A program made the translations under genes and the position numbers. This document shows, piece after piece, positions 1-5,173 of a DNA stretch of 6,247 nt (positions within the stretch are counted from its first letter, which is position 1; each line of letters starts with the position of its first letter). A model generated the notes under the pieces. The model ran no database searches. It saw only the letters and a program-made list of their open reading frames with translations, and was not told where the DNA came from. Source of the stretch: an uncultured Collinsella sp. (lineage in GTDB: Bacteria > Actinomycetota > Coriobacteriia > Coriobacteriales > Coriobacteriaceae); NCBI GenBank assembly GCA_902489855.1, contig CABUBS010000125.1, positions 1 to 6,247 of the forward strand. Reading direction: 5' to 3'.

Positions 1-1
1 C

Positions 2-322
2 ACCGGCGCCCTCACCTTTACACGCCCGCTGCAGGACAAGCACAACTACGTGGTCCATGCCGAGGCCAACGCCGTGCTCAACTACCGTGGCTCGCTCAAG
101 GACCTCGAGGGTTCCACGGTCTACGTCACGCTGTTCCCGTGCCACGACTGCGCCAAGATTTTGGCTCAGGTGGGCGTGGGCGAGGTCGTCTACCTGGACA
201 ACAAGTACGCCGACACCGATGACGGACGCATCAGCCGCCGCATCCTCGACTCCTGTGGCATCAGCTACCGCCAGGTTATCGTCGATGTTCATATTGGTAC
301 CGGGGGACAAACTCAGCAGTAG
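2..322 (+). CDS. dCMP deaminase family protein, 3' part (5' end outside window)
   Basis: This is the C-terminal part of a zinc-dependent cytidine/deoxycytidylate deaminase (dCMP deaminase, ComEB-like), read from base 2 with no start in the window. The family converts dCMP to dUMP, the precursor for thymidylate synthesis, in the cytosol. The catalytic signature is visible: HAE at 56-64 gives the zinc-ligand histidine and the proton-shuttling glutamate, and PCHDC at 137-151 gives the two zinc-ligand cysteines. The segment between them (NAVLNYRGSLKDLEGSTVYV) has the usual family spacing. The 106 visible codons cover the catalytic core and C-terminal helices and end in TAG. The N-terminal zinc or allosteric region is missing, so a related deaminase-fold enzyme cannot be fully excluded. 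The next gene lies 176 bases on and looks unrelated. Confidence 0.88.
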   Translation, partial: TGALTFTRPLQDKHNYVVHAEANAVLNYRGSLKDLEGSTVYVTLFPCHDCAKILAQVGVGEVVYLDNKYADTDDGRISRRILDSCGISYRQVIVDVHIGTGGQTQQ

Positions 323-460
323 CGGCAGCCTGTGTTAGCGTCGGGCGCCGGCAAAAGCAGCTCAAAGAGCCCCGTCCCAAATTGACTACTCGTGAAAGTC
401 GCGTCTGCGCGCATGGACGGCTCGTGAGCGGGTACACGGCTGTAGTAACATAGCTCTGTC

Positions 461-476
461 CGCGGGCGCGCCCGCG
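461..476. promoter_or_regulatory. perfect 16-bp GC palindrome in the leader of the NifU-like gene
   Basis: CGCGGGCGCGCCCGCG reads identically on both strands. It ends 10 bases before the ribosome binding site of the NifU-domain gene. It could be an operator for a dimeric regulator or an RNA hairpin in the 5' leader. No further T tract follows, so it is not an intrinsic terminator. Function is inferred from symmetry and position only. Confidence 0.4.
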
Positions 477-498
477 TTATTGTGAGAAAGGAGCCCCT

Positions 499-777
499 GT
501 GGCTGTTAACGAAGAGCTGCTTAAGAAGGTTCTTGAAGAGATTCGCCCCAACCTACAGGCCGACGGCGGCGACATGGAGTATATAGGCGTTGATGACGAG
601 GGCGTCGTCAAGCTGGAGCTTCAGGGCGCCTGTGCCGGTTGTCCCATGAGCGCCCTGACGCTTTCCATGGGCATCGAGCGTATCCTCAAGGAGCACGTGC
701 CCGGCGTTACGCGTGTCGAGCAGGTCAATGCCTCCGGCGAGACCGATGACCTGTACGACGAGTACGCGCCGTTCTAA
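499..777 (+). CDS. NifU C-terminal-domain Fe-S cluster scaffold protein
   Basis: This 92-residue protein consists of a single NifU C-terminal (Nfu-type) domain. Such proteins carry or transfer Fe-S clusters to apo-proteins in the cytosol, typically binding a 4Fe-4S cluster at a dimer interface through a CxxC motif. Seen here are the N-terminal family motif IRPNLQADGGDME (residues about 15-26) and the cluster-binding ACAGCPMS, with cysteines at residues 45 and 48, followed by the helix LTLSMGIERILKE. Length matches stand-alone Nfu proteins, with a short acidic C-terminal tail (ETDDLYDEYAPF). The GTG start at 499 is chosen because AAAGGAG lies at 487-493, five bases upstream. It has no neighbouring suf or isc genes in view. 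lgt follows after 109 bases of structured DNA, so co-transcription is possible but not shown. Confidence 0.9.
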   Translation: MAVNEELLKKVLEEIRPNLQADGGDMEYIGVDDEGVVKLELQGACAGCPMSALTLSMGIERILKEHVPGVTRVEQVNASGETDDLYDEYAPF

Positions 778-778
778 G

Positions 779-859
779 ATGCGAAAGCTGCGGACGGCAT
801 ACTCCGCATAGACGTTACGCCCAAATATGCGGCTGCGAGCGCAAGGCCCGCGGCCGCAT
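779..859 (+). promoter_or_regulatory. structured leader upstream of lgt with competing hairpins
   Basis: Two stems are evident. Stem 1 pairs TGCGGA (789-794) with TCCGCA (803-808). Stem 2 pairs 827-840 with 846-859 over 14 positions, with one G-U pair, one A-C mismatch and a five-base loop. The segments can also pair alternatively: CCGCAT (804-809) is perfectly complementary to ATGCGG (827-832), which would break both stems. A short run of T (859-861) follows stem 2, weaker than a standard terminator. The region could be a terminator for the NifU-like gene or an attenuator-like leader for lgt. Only the base pairing is directly seen. Confidence 0.45.
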
Positions 860-873
860 TTGTATGTAGGGAG

Positions 874-880
874 TAGGAGG
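874..880 (+). promoter_or_regulatory. ribosome binding site that sets the lgt start
   Basis: TAGGAGG lies six bases before ATG 887. A longer reading frame starts at ATG 827, but that ATG lies inside the long hairpin, has no comparable ribosome binding site, and would add 20 residues not typical of the family. The site therefore favours 887. Confidence 0.8.
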
Positions 881-886
881 GTCGAC

Positions 887-1708
887 ATGCTCAACGACTT
901 CTACCATATGCTTGATCCCGTCGCGATCTCGGCGGGCCCCATCACCATCTACTGGTACGGCCTGGCCTACGTGGTCGGCGCCCTGCTCACGGCGGTCGTC
1001 ATGTACCGCACGCAGCGTCGCTGGGGTTTTGACATTACGGTCGACGACCTGACGAGTGTCGTGGTCGGCGTGGTCTTTGGCCTTATCATTGGCGCCCGCC
1101 TGTTCTACGTCATCTTTTACGGCGACGGCTACTACTGGGCGCATCCGCTCGAGATCTTTGCCACCAACGAGGGCGGCATGAGCTTCCATGGCGGTTTGGT
1201 GGGCGGCGTTATCGGCGGCGTGCTCGTGTGCCGCATGTACAAGCTCGACGCATGGACTTTGGCAGACCTTGCCGTCATCGGCGCGCCGCTGGCCTTGTGC
1301 CTGGGCCGTTGTGCCAACTTTGTCAACGGTGAGCTGTGGGGCAAGCCGACCGATCTGCCCTGGGGCGTGGTCTTCGGTGGCACCGCGGGCGATATGCCGC
1401 GTCACCCCTCCCAGCTCTACGAGGCATTTCTTGAGGGCATCGTGCTCTTTTGCATTCTGCAGGTGCTCAGCCGCAAAAAGCCGCTACTGCCCCAAGGCAC
1501 GTTTATGGGCGTGTTTGTGATGGGTTACGGCATCGTCCGCTTCCTCATTGAGTTTGTGCGCGTGCCCGATGCGCAGCTGGGCTATCTACTGGGTGGCGTT
1601 ATCACCATGGGCCAGTTGCTGAGCCTGCCGCTCGTAATCGCGGGCCTGGCGCTCATCATCTTTGCCCGTCGCCGCAACCAGCCCCAGCGCGTCTACCTGG
1701 ACGCCTAA
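887..1708 (+). CDS. lgt: Phosphatidylglycerol--prolipoprotein diacylglyceryl transferase
   Basis: Lgt transfers the diacylglyceryl group of phosphatidylglycerol to the lipobox cysteine of prolipoproteins. This is the first step of lipoprotein maturation, at the cytoplasmic membrane. The 273-residue protein has the family length and about seven hydrophobic segments. Diagnostic motifs are present: SFHGGLVGG (His101), the Lgt signature GRCANFVNGELWGKP (Arg141, Asn144, Glu149), HPSQLYEA (173-180), and GYGIVRFLIEFVR (Arg218, Glu222). His101, Arg141 and Arg218 correspond by motif to the residues found essential in E. coli Lgt. The C terminus is basic (ARRRNQPQR), as expected for a cytoplasmic tail. 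The start is set by TAGGAGG six bases upstream. No lspA or hprK, common Gram-positive partners, is visible nearby. A repeat hairpin begins seven bases after the TAA stop. Confidence 0.96.
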   Translation: MLNDFYHMLDPVAISAGPITIYWYGLAYVVGALLTAVVMYRTQRRWGFDITVDDLTSVVVGVVFGLIIGARLFYVIFYGDGYYWAHPLEIFATNEGGMSFHGGLVGGVIGGVLVCRMYKLDAWTLADLAVIGAPLALCLGRCANFVNGELWGKPTDLPWGVVFGGTAGDMPRHPSQLYEAFLEGIVLFCILQVLSRKKPLLPQGTFMGVFVMGYGIVRFLIEFVRVPDAQLGYLLGGVITMGQLLSLPLVIAGLALIIFARRRNQPQRVYLDA

Positions 1709-1715
1709 CCACCAA

Positions 1716-1752
1716 AACCACCACAAAGGGGACAGGAACCTTTGTGGTGGTT
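1716..1752 (+). repeat. hairpin element E1 (GGGGACAGG-core repeat, + orientation)
   Basis: This is a perfect 14-bp inverted repeat: AACCACCACAAAGG (1716-1729) with CCTTTGTGGTGGTT (1739-1752), enclosing a nine-base loop GGACAGGAA. The core AAAGGGGACAGG (1725-1736) is identical to that in the element at 4036-4070 and differs by one base from the reverse complement of the element at 1794-1832. An 8-base direct repeat, AACCACCA, occurs at 1707-1714 and 1716-1723. No T tract follows, so terminator activity is doubtful. The element resembles REP-type repeats; that class assignment is an inference. Confidence 0.8.
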
Positions 1753-1793
1753 CGCTGGGCGACGATGACAGAACCGTAACGTTTCCCCAGATA

Positions 1794-1832
1794 AAACCTG
1801 CCAAAATAAACCTGTCCCTTTTTGGCAGGTTT
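1794..1832 (-). repeat. hairpin element E2 (GGGGACAGG-core repeat, - orientation)
   Basis: This is a perfect 13-bp inverted repeat: AAACCTGCCAAAA (1794-1806) with TTTTGGCAGGTTT (1820-1832), around a 13-base loop. On the minus strand it reads AAAAGGGACAGG (1822-1811), matching the core of the other two elements at 11 of 12 positions. It faces element 1716-1752 across a 41-base spacer. It ends two bases before the AGAAAGG ribosome binding site of the following membrane-protein gene, so as RNA it would fold directly next to that site and might affect translation. Confidence 0.78.
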
Positions 1833-1851
1833 CTAGAAAGGCTTTCGGACT

Positions 1852-4035
1852 GTGAAGGATTCCGACCTCTCCACAACGGCTGCGCGCGACGCTGCCCGCA
1901 TCGTCTGGTTTAAGCGCTACCCCGCCAAGCAGACGCTCATCGCATTTTTGCTCGCGCTGTTGGCGACCACGGCGTTTTCCATCGATCCCGCCCCGGTGTC
2001 GAGCAACGCAGTCTTGGCGATTGACCCCAAAGCCTCGGGCATGCTGTACGTGTGCTACGAGGTGCTCCTCTCGTTTGCCGGCCATACCGACGCGGTCATG
2101 CTGCTTGCGCTTGCCTGCCTGCTCACGCTGCCGTTTCGCTACGTATTCTTTGGCCGCGGCGACGCTTGGCGTCCCTCGGTGATCCTTCCGTCGCTGTTCT
2201 TTGCCGTCTGCATGGTGTTTGGCCGCAGCTACGACCTCACCGATTCGGCCGAGATCGTGCTCGGCGACAAGGCCCGCATCATCTGCGCCTGGATTGGCGG
2301 CGCGGGCTGGATGCTCTTGGCGGTCGTTGCCTTCTACCTTGCCTTTGAGTGTCTAGATTGGCTGAGCTCTCGGCGCATTCCGTTTTCTGAAGCGCATTTT
2401 GGCCGCGTATGGCGTGTGGCTCACGCCGTGCTCTCGGTCCATCCCTTTGCCGGGCCCTTCCTGGTGCTTATGATCGCCTGGGCGCCCACGCTCATCGCTT
2501 CGCTGCCCGGCCTGTTTATGGGAGATACGGGTGCACAGATTCGCCAGTGGTTCAACTACCCCAACGGCACGAGTGACTACCTGCGTCTGCTCAATCCCAA
2601 TGTGTTGCTCAACGGACATCACCCCGTGGTGCACACGGCTATCATCGGTTCGTGCGTCCAGCTGGGGCTTTCACTATTCAACAGCGCCAACGCAGGTCTT
2701 GCCATCTACACCTGCGCTCAGTTCGTCATTACGGCCGCCTGCATGGCCTATTCCATCTCGTCGCTGCGCAAGTTGGGCGTGAGCCTGCCGGTCCGCGGCG
2801 CGATCTTGCTGTTCTTTGTGTTTATGCCCATGTTCTCCAACTACGCGGCGTTGCTCACCAAAGATGTGCTGTTTGCCGACGCGTTTTTGGTGCTGTTGGT
2901 GCAGACCGTGAAGCTCGTGGCATGCGGCCTGCCCCGTCGCGATGCCAATGCCGAGCGTGCGGGCGAACAGAGGCCCGTGCTCTTTGCGCGCCATGACTGG
3001 CTGCTGCTCGCTCTGGGTGCCATGGGCTCCACGTTTCTGCGCAACGGCGGCCTTGTGTTTCCCCTGGCGGCATGCGTAATCGCGGCGGCGTTTTGCGCGT
3101 GGGACGCGCATGTGGCCCGTCGCGTGGCCAAAAAGTCTGGCGTCACGCCCTCGTACGCCACGCCGCGCCTCCGCTGGGTCGGTGTCCTCGCGGTGCTTGC
3201 ACTCTGCCTTGCCTCTAATATGTACTTCACCAAGGTCTTTATGCCGGCGCACGACATCACGCCTGGTTCCAAGCGCGAAATCCTCTCGATTCCGTTCCAG
3301 CAGACGGCTCGTTTCGTCCAAAAGCACGACGGCCTCAACTCGGGCGTCAACCCCACGGTCAAGGAGGACGGCACCATCGTGGAGGCTCCTTGCGACGGCT
3401 TGGTGACCGACGAAGAGCGTGTCGTGATCGACCGTGTGCTCAAGTACGAGAATCTGGGTCGCCGTTACAACCCGGATAAGTCGGACGCCGTCAAAAATTG
3501 CTTTAACGAGTACGCCTCGCAGGAGGACATCAAGGCCTATTTTGAGGTGTGGGCCCAGATGTTCAAAAAGGATCCCGAGTGCTATATCTCGGCGCTCATC
3601 AATAACTACTACGGCTACTTTTATCCGAGTGCCCGCGATGTGTGGGTCTACAGCACGGCGCGCAGTGCCGAGATTATGGCACGTCCCGATAATCTCAAGT
3701 ACTTCGACTTCCATCCGGTCGATAGCAAGGTTGTGCGCTGGTGCGATCACCTGATCAACCTGTATCGCGTGGCAGTGCAACGCATCCCGTTTATCTCGCT
3801 CACCATGAGCTCGGCCACCTATGTGTGGATCATGATCGCCGTGGTAGTCTATCTGCTACGTCGTCATTCGTGGCGCGGACTGGCCATTTGGGTGCCGCTG
3901 TTGGGCGTGCTCGCCGTATGCCTGATCGGTCCCTGCAACGGCTCGACCTACATGCGCTACCTGTATCCGGTCATCGCCTGCATGCCCTTTGCCATCGTCG
4001 CCACCATCACCCGCAGCGACCTCCTCTGGTCCTAA
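1852..4035 (+). CDS. Large polytopic membrane protein, DUF6020-like, possible GT-C-type glycosyltransferase
   Basis: This 727-residue integral membrane protein has about 15 hydrophobic segments. About six precede residue 222, seven lie in 259-458, and three lie in 654-719. A largely soluble stretch (459-650) lies between the last two groups and is probably extracytoplasmic. Recognisable motifs are LFMGDTGAQ (Asp225) after a membrane segment, NGHHPVVH (254-261), LLTKDVLFAD (334-343), FLRNGG (395-400), IPFQQTAR (480-487) and MRYLYP (701-706). I recognise this set as typical of the uncharacterised DUF6020 membrane family. The early Asp and HHP motifs recall GT-C enzymes that use polyprenyl-phosphate sugars, so sugar transfer to an envelope polymer is a plausible inference, not shown. 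The GTG start is supported by AGAAAGG (1835-1841), ten bases upstream. A later start at ATG 2041 would remove the first membrane segment. The gene is bracketed by core-sharing hairpins and shows no obvious partner gene. Confidence 0.72.
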   Translation: MKDSDLSTTAARDAARIVWFKRYPAKQTLIAFLLALLATTAFSIDPAPVSSNAVLAIDPKASGMLYVCYEVLLSFAGHTDAVMLLALACLLTLPFRYVFFGRGDAWRPSVILPSLFFAVCMVFGRSYDLTDSAEIVLGDKARIICAWIGGAGWMLLAVVAFYLAFECLDWLSSRRIPFSEAHFGRVWRVAHAVLSVHPFAGPFLVLMIAWAPTLIASLPGLFMGDTGAQIRQWFNYPNGTSDYLRLLNPNVLLNGHHPVVHTAIIGSCVQLGLSLFNSANAGLAIYTCAQFVITAACMAYSISSLRKLGVSLPVRGAILLFFVFMPMFSNYAALLTKDVLFADAFLVLLVQTVKLVACGLPRRDANAERAGEQRPVLFARHDWLLLALGAMGSTFLRNGGLVFPLAACVIAAAFCAWDAHVARRVAKKSGVTPSYATPRLRWVGVLAVLALCLASNMYFTKVFMPAHDITPGSKREILSIPFQQTARFVQKHDGLNSGVNPTVKEDGTIVEAPCDGLVTDEERVVIDRVLKYENLGRRYNPDKSDAVKNCFNEYASQEDIKAYFEVWAQMFKKDPECYISALINNYYGYFYPSARDVWVYSTARSAEIMARPDNLKYFDFHPVDSKVVRWCDHLINLYRVAVQRIPFISLTMSSATYVWIMIAVVVYLLRRHSWRGLAIWVPLLGVLAVCLIGPCNGSTYMRYLYPVIACMPFAIVATITRSDLLWS

Positions 4036-4070
4036 TTTGGTGCAAAGGGGACAGGTTACTTTGCACTAAG
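4036..4070 (+). repeat. hairpin element E3 (GGGGACAGG-core repeat, + orientation)
   Basis: The arms TTGGTGCAAAG (4037-4047) and CTTTGCACTAA (4059-4069) form an 11-bp stem with one G-U pair, around the loop GGGACAGGTTA; positions 4036 and 4070 can add a second G-U pair. The 12-base core AAAGGGGACAGG (4044-4055) is identical to that of the element at 1716-1752, although the arms are unrelated. It begins directly after the TAA stop of the membrane-protein gene. It lacks a following T tract, so it is more likely a REP-like repeat than a terminator. Confidence 0.78.
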
Positions 4071-4103
4071 GGGCTGCATCATCACGACGCCTTCATTTTG
4101 GGG

Positions 4104-4151
4104 TTTATCTCGTAGGCCAGTAGGTATATCATAACGACGTTTGTTTATATT
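4104..4151 (+). promoter_or_regulatory. candidate promoter region for the yebC-family gene
   Basis: An AT-rich patch in otherwise GC-rich DNA holds two -10-like hexamers, TATCAT (4127-4132) and TATATT (4146-4151), each five of six to consensus. The only -35 candidate is TTTATC (4104-4109), 17 bases before the first, with a poor match. A promoter here would make sense because the gene downstream begins a separate unit with strong codon bias. The assignment is tentative. Confidence 0.35.
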
Positions 4152-4200
4152 GCCCGAGCATCTGCGCTGGGCTTTAGGTCGAAACCGATAGGAGACACGT

Positions 4201-5007
4201 ATGTCCGGACACTCTAAGTGGGCCACAACCAAGCATCGTAAGGGCGCGCAGGACGCCAAGCGTTCCGCCCTCTTCTCCAAGCTGAGCCGCAACATCACCG
4301 TTGCTGCCCGTCTCGGCGGCGACCCGCTGCCCGAGAACAACGCCAGCCTCGCCGCTGCCGTTGCTAAGGCCAAGGCTCAGTCCATGCCCAAGGACAAGAT
4401 CAAGTCCGCTATCGACAAGGCCTTCGGTTCGGGTGCCGATGCCGCCGTCTACGAGAACATCGTGTACGAGGGCTACGGTCCCGCCGGTGTCGCCGTCTAC
4501 GTCGACTGCCTGACCGATAACCGCAACCGTACTGCCGCCGATGTCCGTTCCGCCTTCTCGCATGCTGGCGGCAACCTGGGCACTTCCGGTTCCGTCGCCT
4601 TCCAGTTTGAGCGCAAGGGCCAGATCGTCGTCGCCAAGGAGATCCTGGACGAGAACGCCAAGAAGGAGACCATGATCGCCAACGGTGCTGCCGGTGACGA
4701 GGATGAGTTCATGATGGCCATCGCCGAGGCCGGTGGCGAGGACTACGAGGACGCCGGCGAGGAGTGGATCGTCTGGACTGCCGCCAACGAGGTCATGGCT
4801 GTCTCCAAGGCGCTCGAGGAGCAGGGCGTCCAGGTCAAGGGCTCCGAGACCACCATGGTCCCGACCACCCCGACCGAGGTCTCCGGCGCCGACGCCAAGA
4901 AGGTTCAGCGCCTCATCGACCGTCTTGAGGAGCTCGACGACGTCCAGGATGTTTACAGCACCATGGACATGACCGACGAGGTCATCGCTGCCCTCGAGGA
5001 GGAGTAG
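4201..5007 (+). CDS. yebC: YebC/PmpR (TACO1-like) family protein
   Basis: This 268-residue cytosolic protein starts with the hallmark MSGHSKWATTKHRKGAQDAKR and continues with FSKLSRNITVAARLGGDP. Other family blocks are MPKDKIKSAIDKA (62-74), YEGYGPAGVAVYVDCLTDNRNRT split across 89-111, FSHAGGNLGTSGSVAFQF (119-136), and the C-terminal MVPTTP / RLIDRLEELDDVQDVY region (219-252). The family was long annotated as transcriptional regulators. More recent work on bacterial YebC and mitochondrial TACO1 points to ribosome-associated relief of stalling, including at proline stretches. It is about 20 residues longer than usual owing to an acidic insertion around residues 146-168. ATG 4201 is chosen from AGGAG (4190-4194), six bases upstream. 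Codon use is strongly biased to C-ending codons, suggesting high expression. The frequent neighbours ruvC, ruvA and ruvB are not in view. An intrinsic terminator follows. Confidence 0.95.
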   Translation: MSGHSKWATTKHRKGAQDAKRSALFSKLSRNITVAARLGGDPLPENNASLAAAVAKAKAQSMPKDKIKSAIDKAFGSGADAAVYENIVYEGYGPAGVAVYVDCLTDNRNRTAADVRSAFSHAGGNLGTSGSVAFQFERKGQIVVAKEILDENAKKETMIANGAAGDEDEFMMAIAEAGGEDYEDAGEEWIVWTAANEVMAVSKALEEQGVQVKGSETTMVPTTPTEVSGADAKKVQRLIDRLEELDDVQDVYSTMDMTDEVIAALEEE

Positions 5008-5041
5008 TGCCCGCACGGGTTAAGCCGTGCATATCTGGGCA
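5008..5041 (+). other. hairpin directly after the yebC stop
   Basis: GCACGG (5013-5018) pairs with CCGTGC (5025-5030) around a six-base loop. An outer helix TGCCC (5008-5012) with GGGCA (5037-5041) is offset by a six-base bulge. It has no T tract. It may stabilise the 3' end of the transcript together with the stronger terminator downstream. Only the pairing is seen. Confidence 0.45.
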
Positions 5042-5076
5042 TAATGAAGCGAGCATGCAAGCCTCGTGGAATAGAT

Positions 5077-5120
5077 GAGCCGGATCCGCGTGCGTAGAGC
5101 ACCGGACCCGGCTCTTTTAT
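5077..5120 (+). terminator. intrinsic terminator after yebC
   Basis: GAGCCGGATCCG (5077-5088) pairs with CGGACCCGGCTC (5103-5114) with one A-C mismatch. The helix continues inward through GTGC (5090-5093) and GCAC (5099-5102) after one bulged C, closing on a five-base loop. TTTTAT (5115-5120) follows at once. This is a convincing Rho-independent terminator separating yebC from the amaP unit. Confidence 0.85.
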
Positions 5121-5123
5121 AAT
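5118..5123 (+). promoter_or_regulatory. consensus -10 (TATAAT) overlapping the terminator tail, candidate amaP promoter
   Basis: A perfect TATAAT starts within the terminator's T run, about 50 bases before the amaP start. No good -35 is present at 16-18 bases upstream, where the terminator stem lies. It is the best promoter candidate between the terminator and amaP, but may be a by-product of the T-rich tail. Confidence 0.4.
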
Positions 5124-5173
5124 GATGCGAACCGTTTTGCATTTCGAGAGCCGAGATTTGAAGGGAGCGCCGC

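Noticed and set aside
301..312. GGGGGACAAACT at the end of the deaminase gene as a fourth core element
   Set aside because: It lacks the final AGG of the core, has no complementary arms and lies in coding sequence.
382..451. Possible promoter before the NifU-like gene: TTGACT (382-387) or TAACAT (446-451)
   Set aside because: TTGACT has no -10-like hexamer 16-18 bases downstream, and TAACAT matches only four of six positions with no -35. Neither pair is convincing.
827..886. Upstream ATG start for lgt adding 20 residues
   Set aside because: The ATG is buried in the 14-position hairpin, lacks a ribosome binding site, and the added residues are not typical of Lgt. ATG 887 has TAGGAGG at ideal spacing.
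815..1405. Antisense frame opposite the first half of lgt
   Set aside because: The product is rich in Ala, His and Asp with no domain, whereas the + strand carries all the Lgt motifs.
1707..1723. Direct repeat AACCACCA twice, considered as a target-site or CRISPR-like repeat
   Set aside because: There are only two 8-base copies one base apart, with no spacers. It is best seen as part of the arm of the hairpin at 1716-1752.
2674..3780. Long antisense reading frame (368 codons) opposite the membrane-protein gene
   Set aside because: The product is rich in His, Arg and Gln with no recognisable domain, while the + strand frame has coherent membrane segments and family motifs. It is a frame shadow in GC-rich DNA.
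4174..5016. Antisense frame (280 codons) covering all of yebC
   Set aside because: Its Gly/Asp/Val/Leu-rich, low-complexity product mirrors the strongly biased codons of yebC. There is no convincing start context, and YebC on the + strand is certain.
5040..5120. Possible small RNA from a CATAAT box (5040-5045) to the terminator
   Set aside because: There is no -35 element, and the terminator is fully explained as the end of the yebC transcript. Nothing in the sequence requires a separate RNA.
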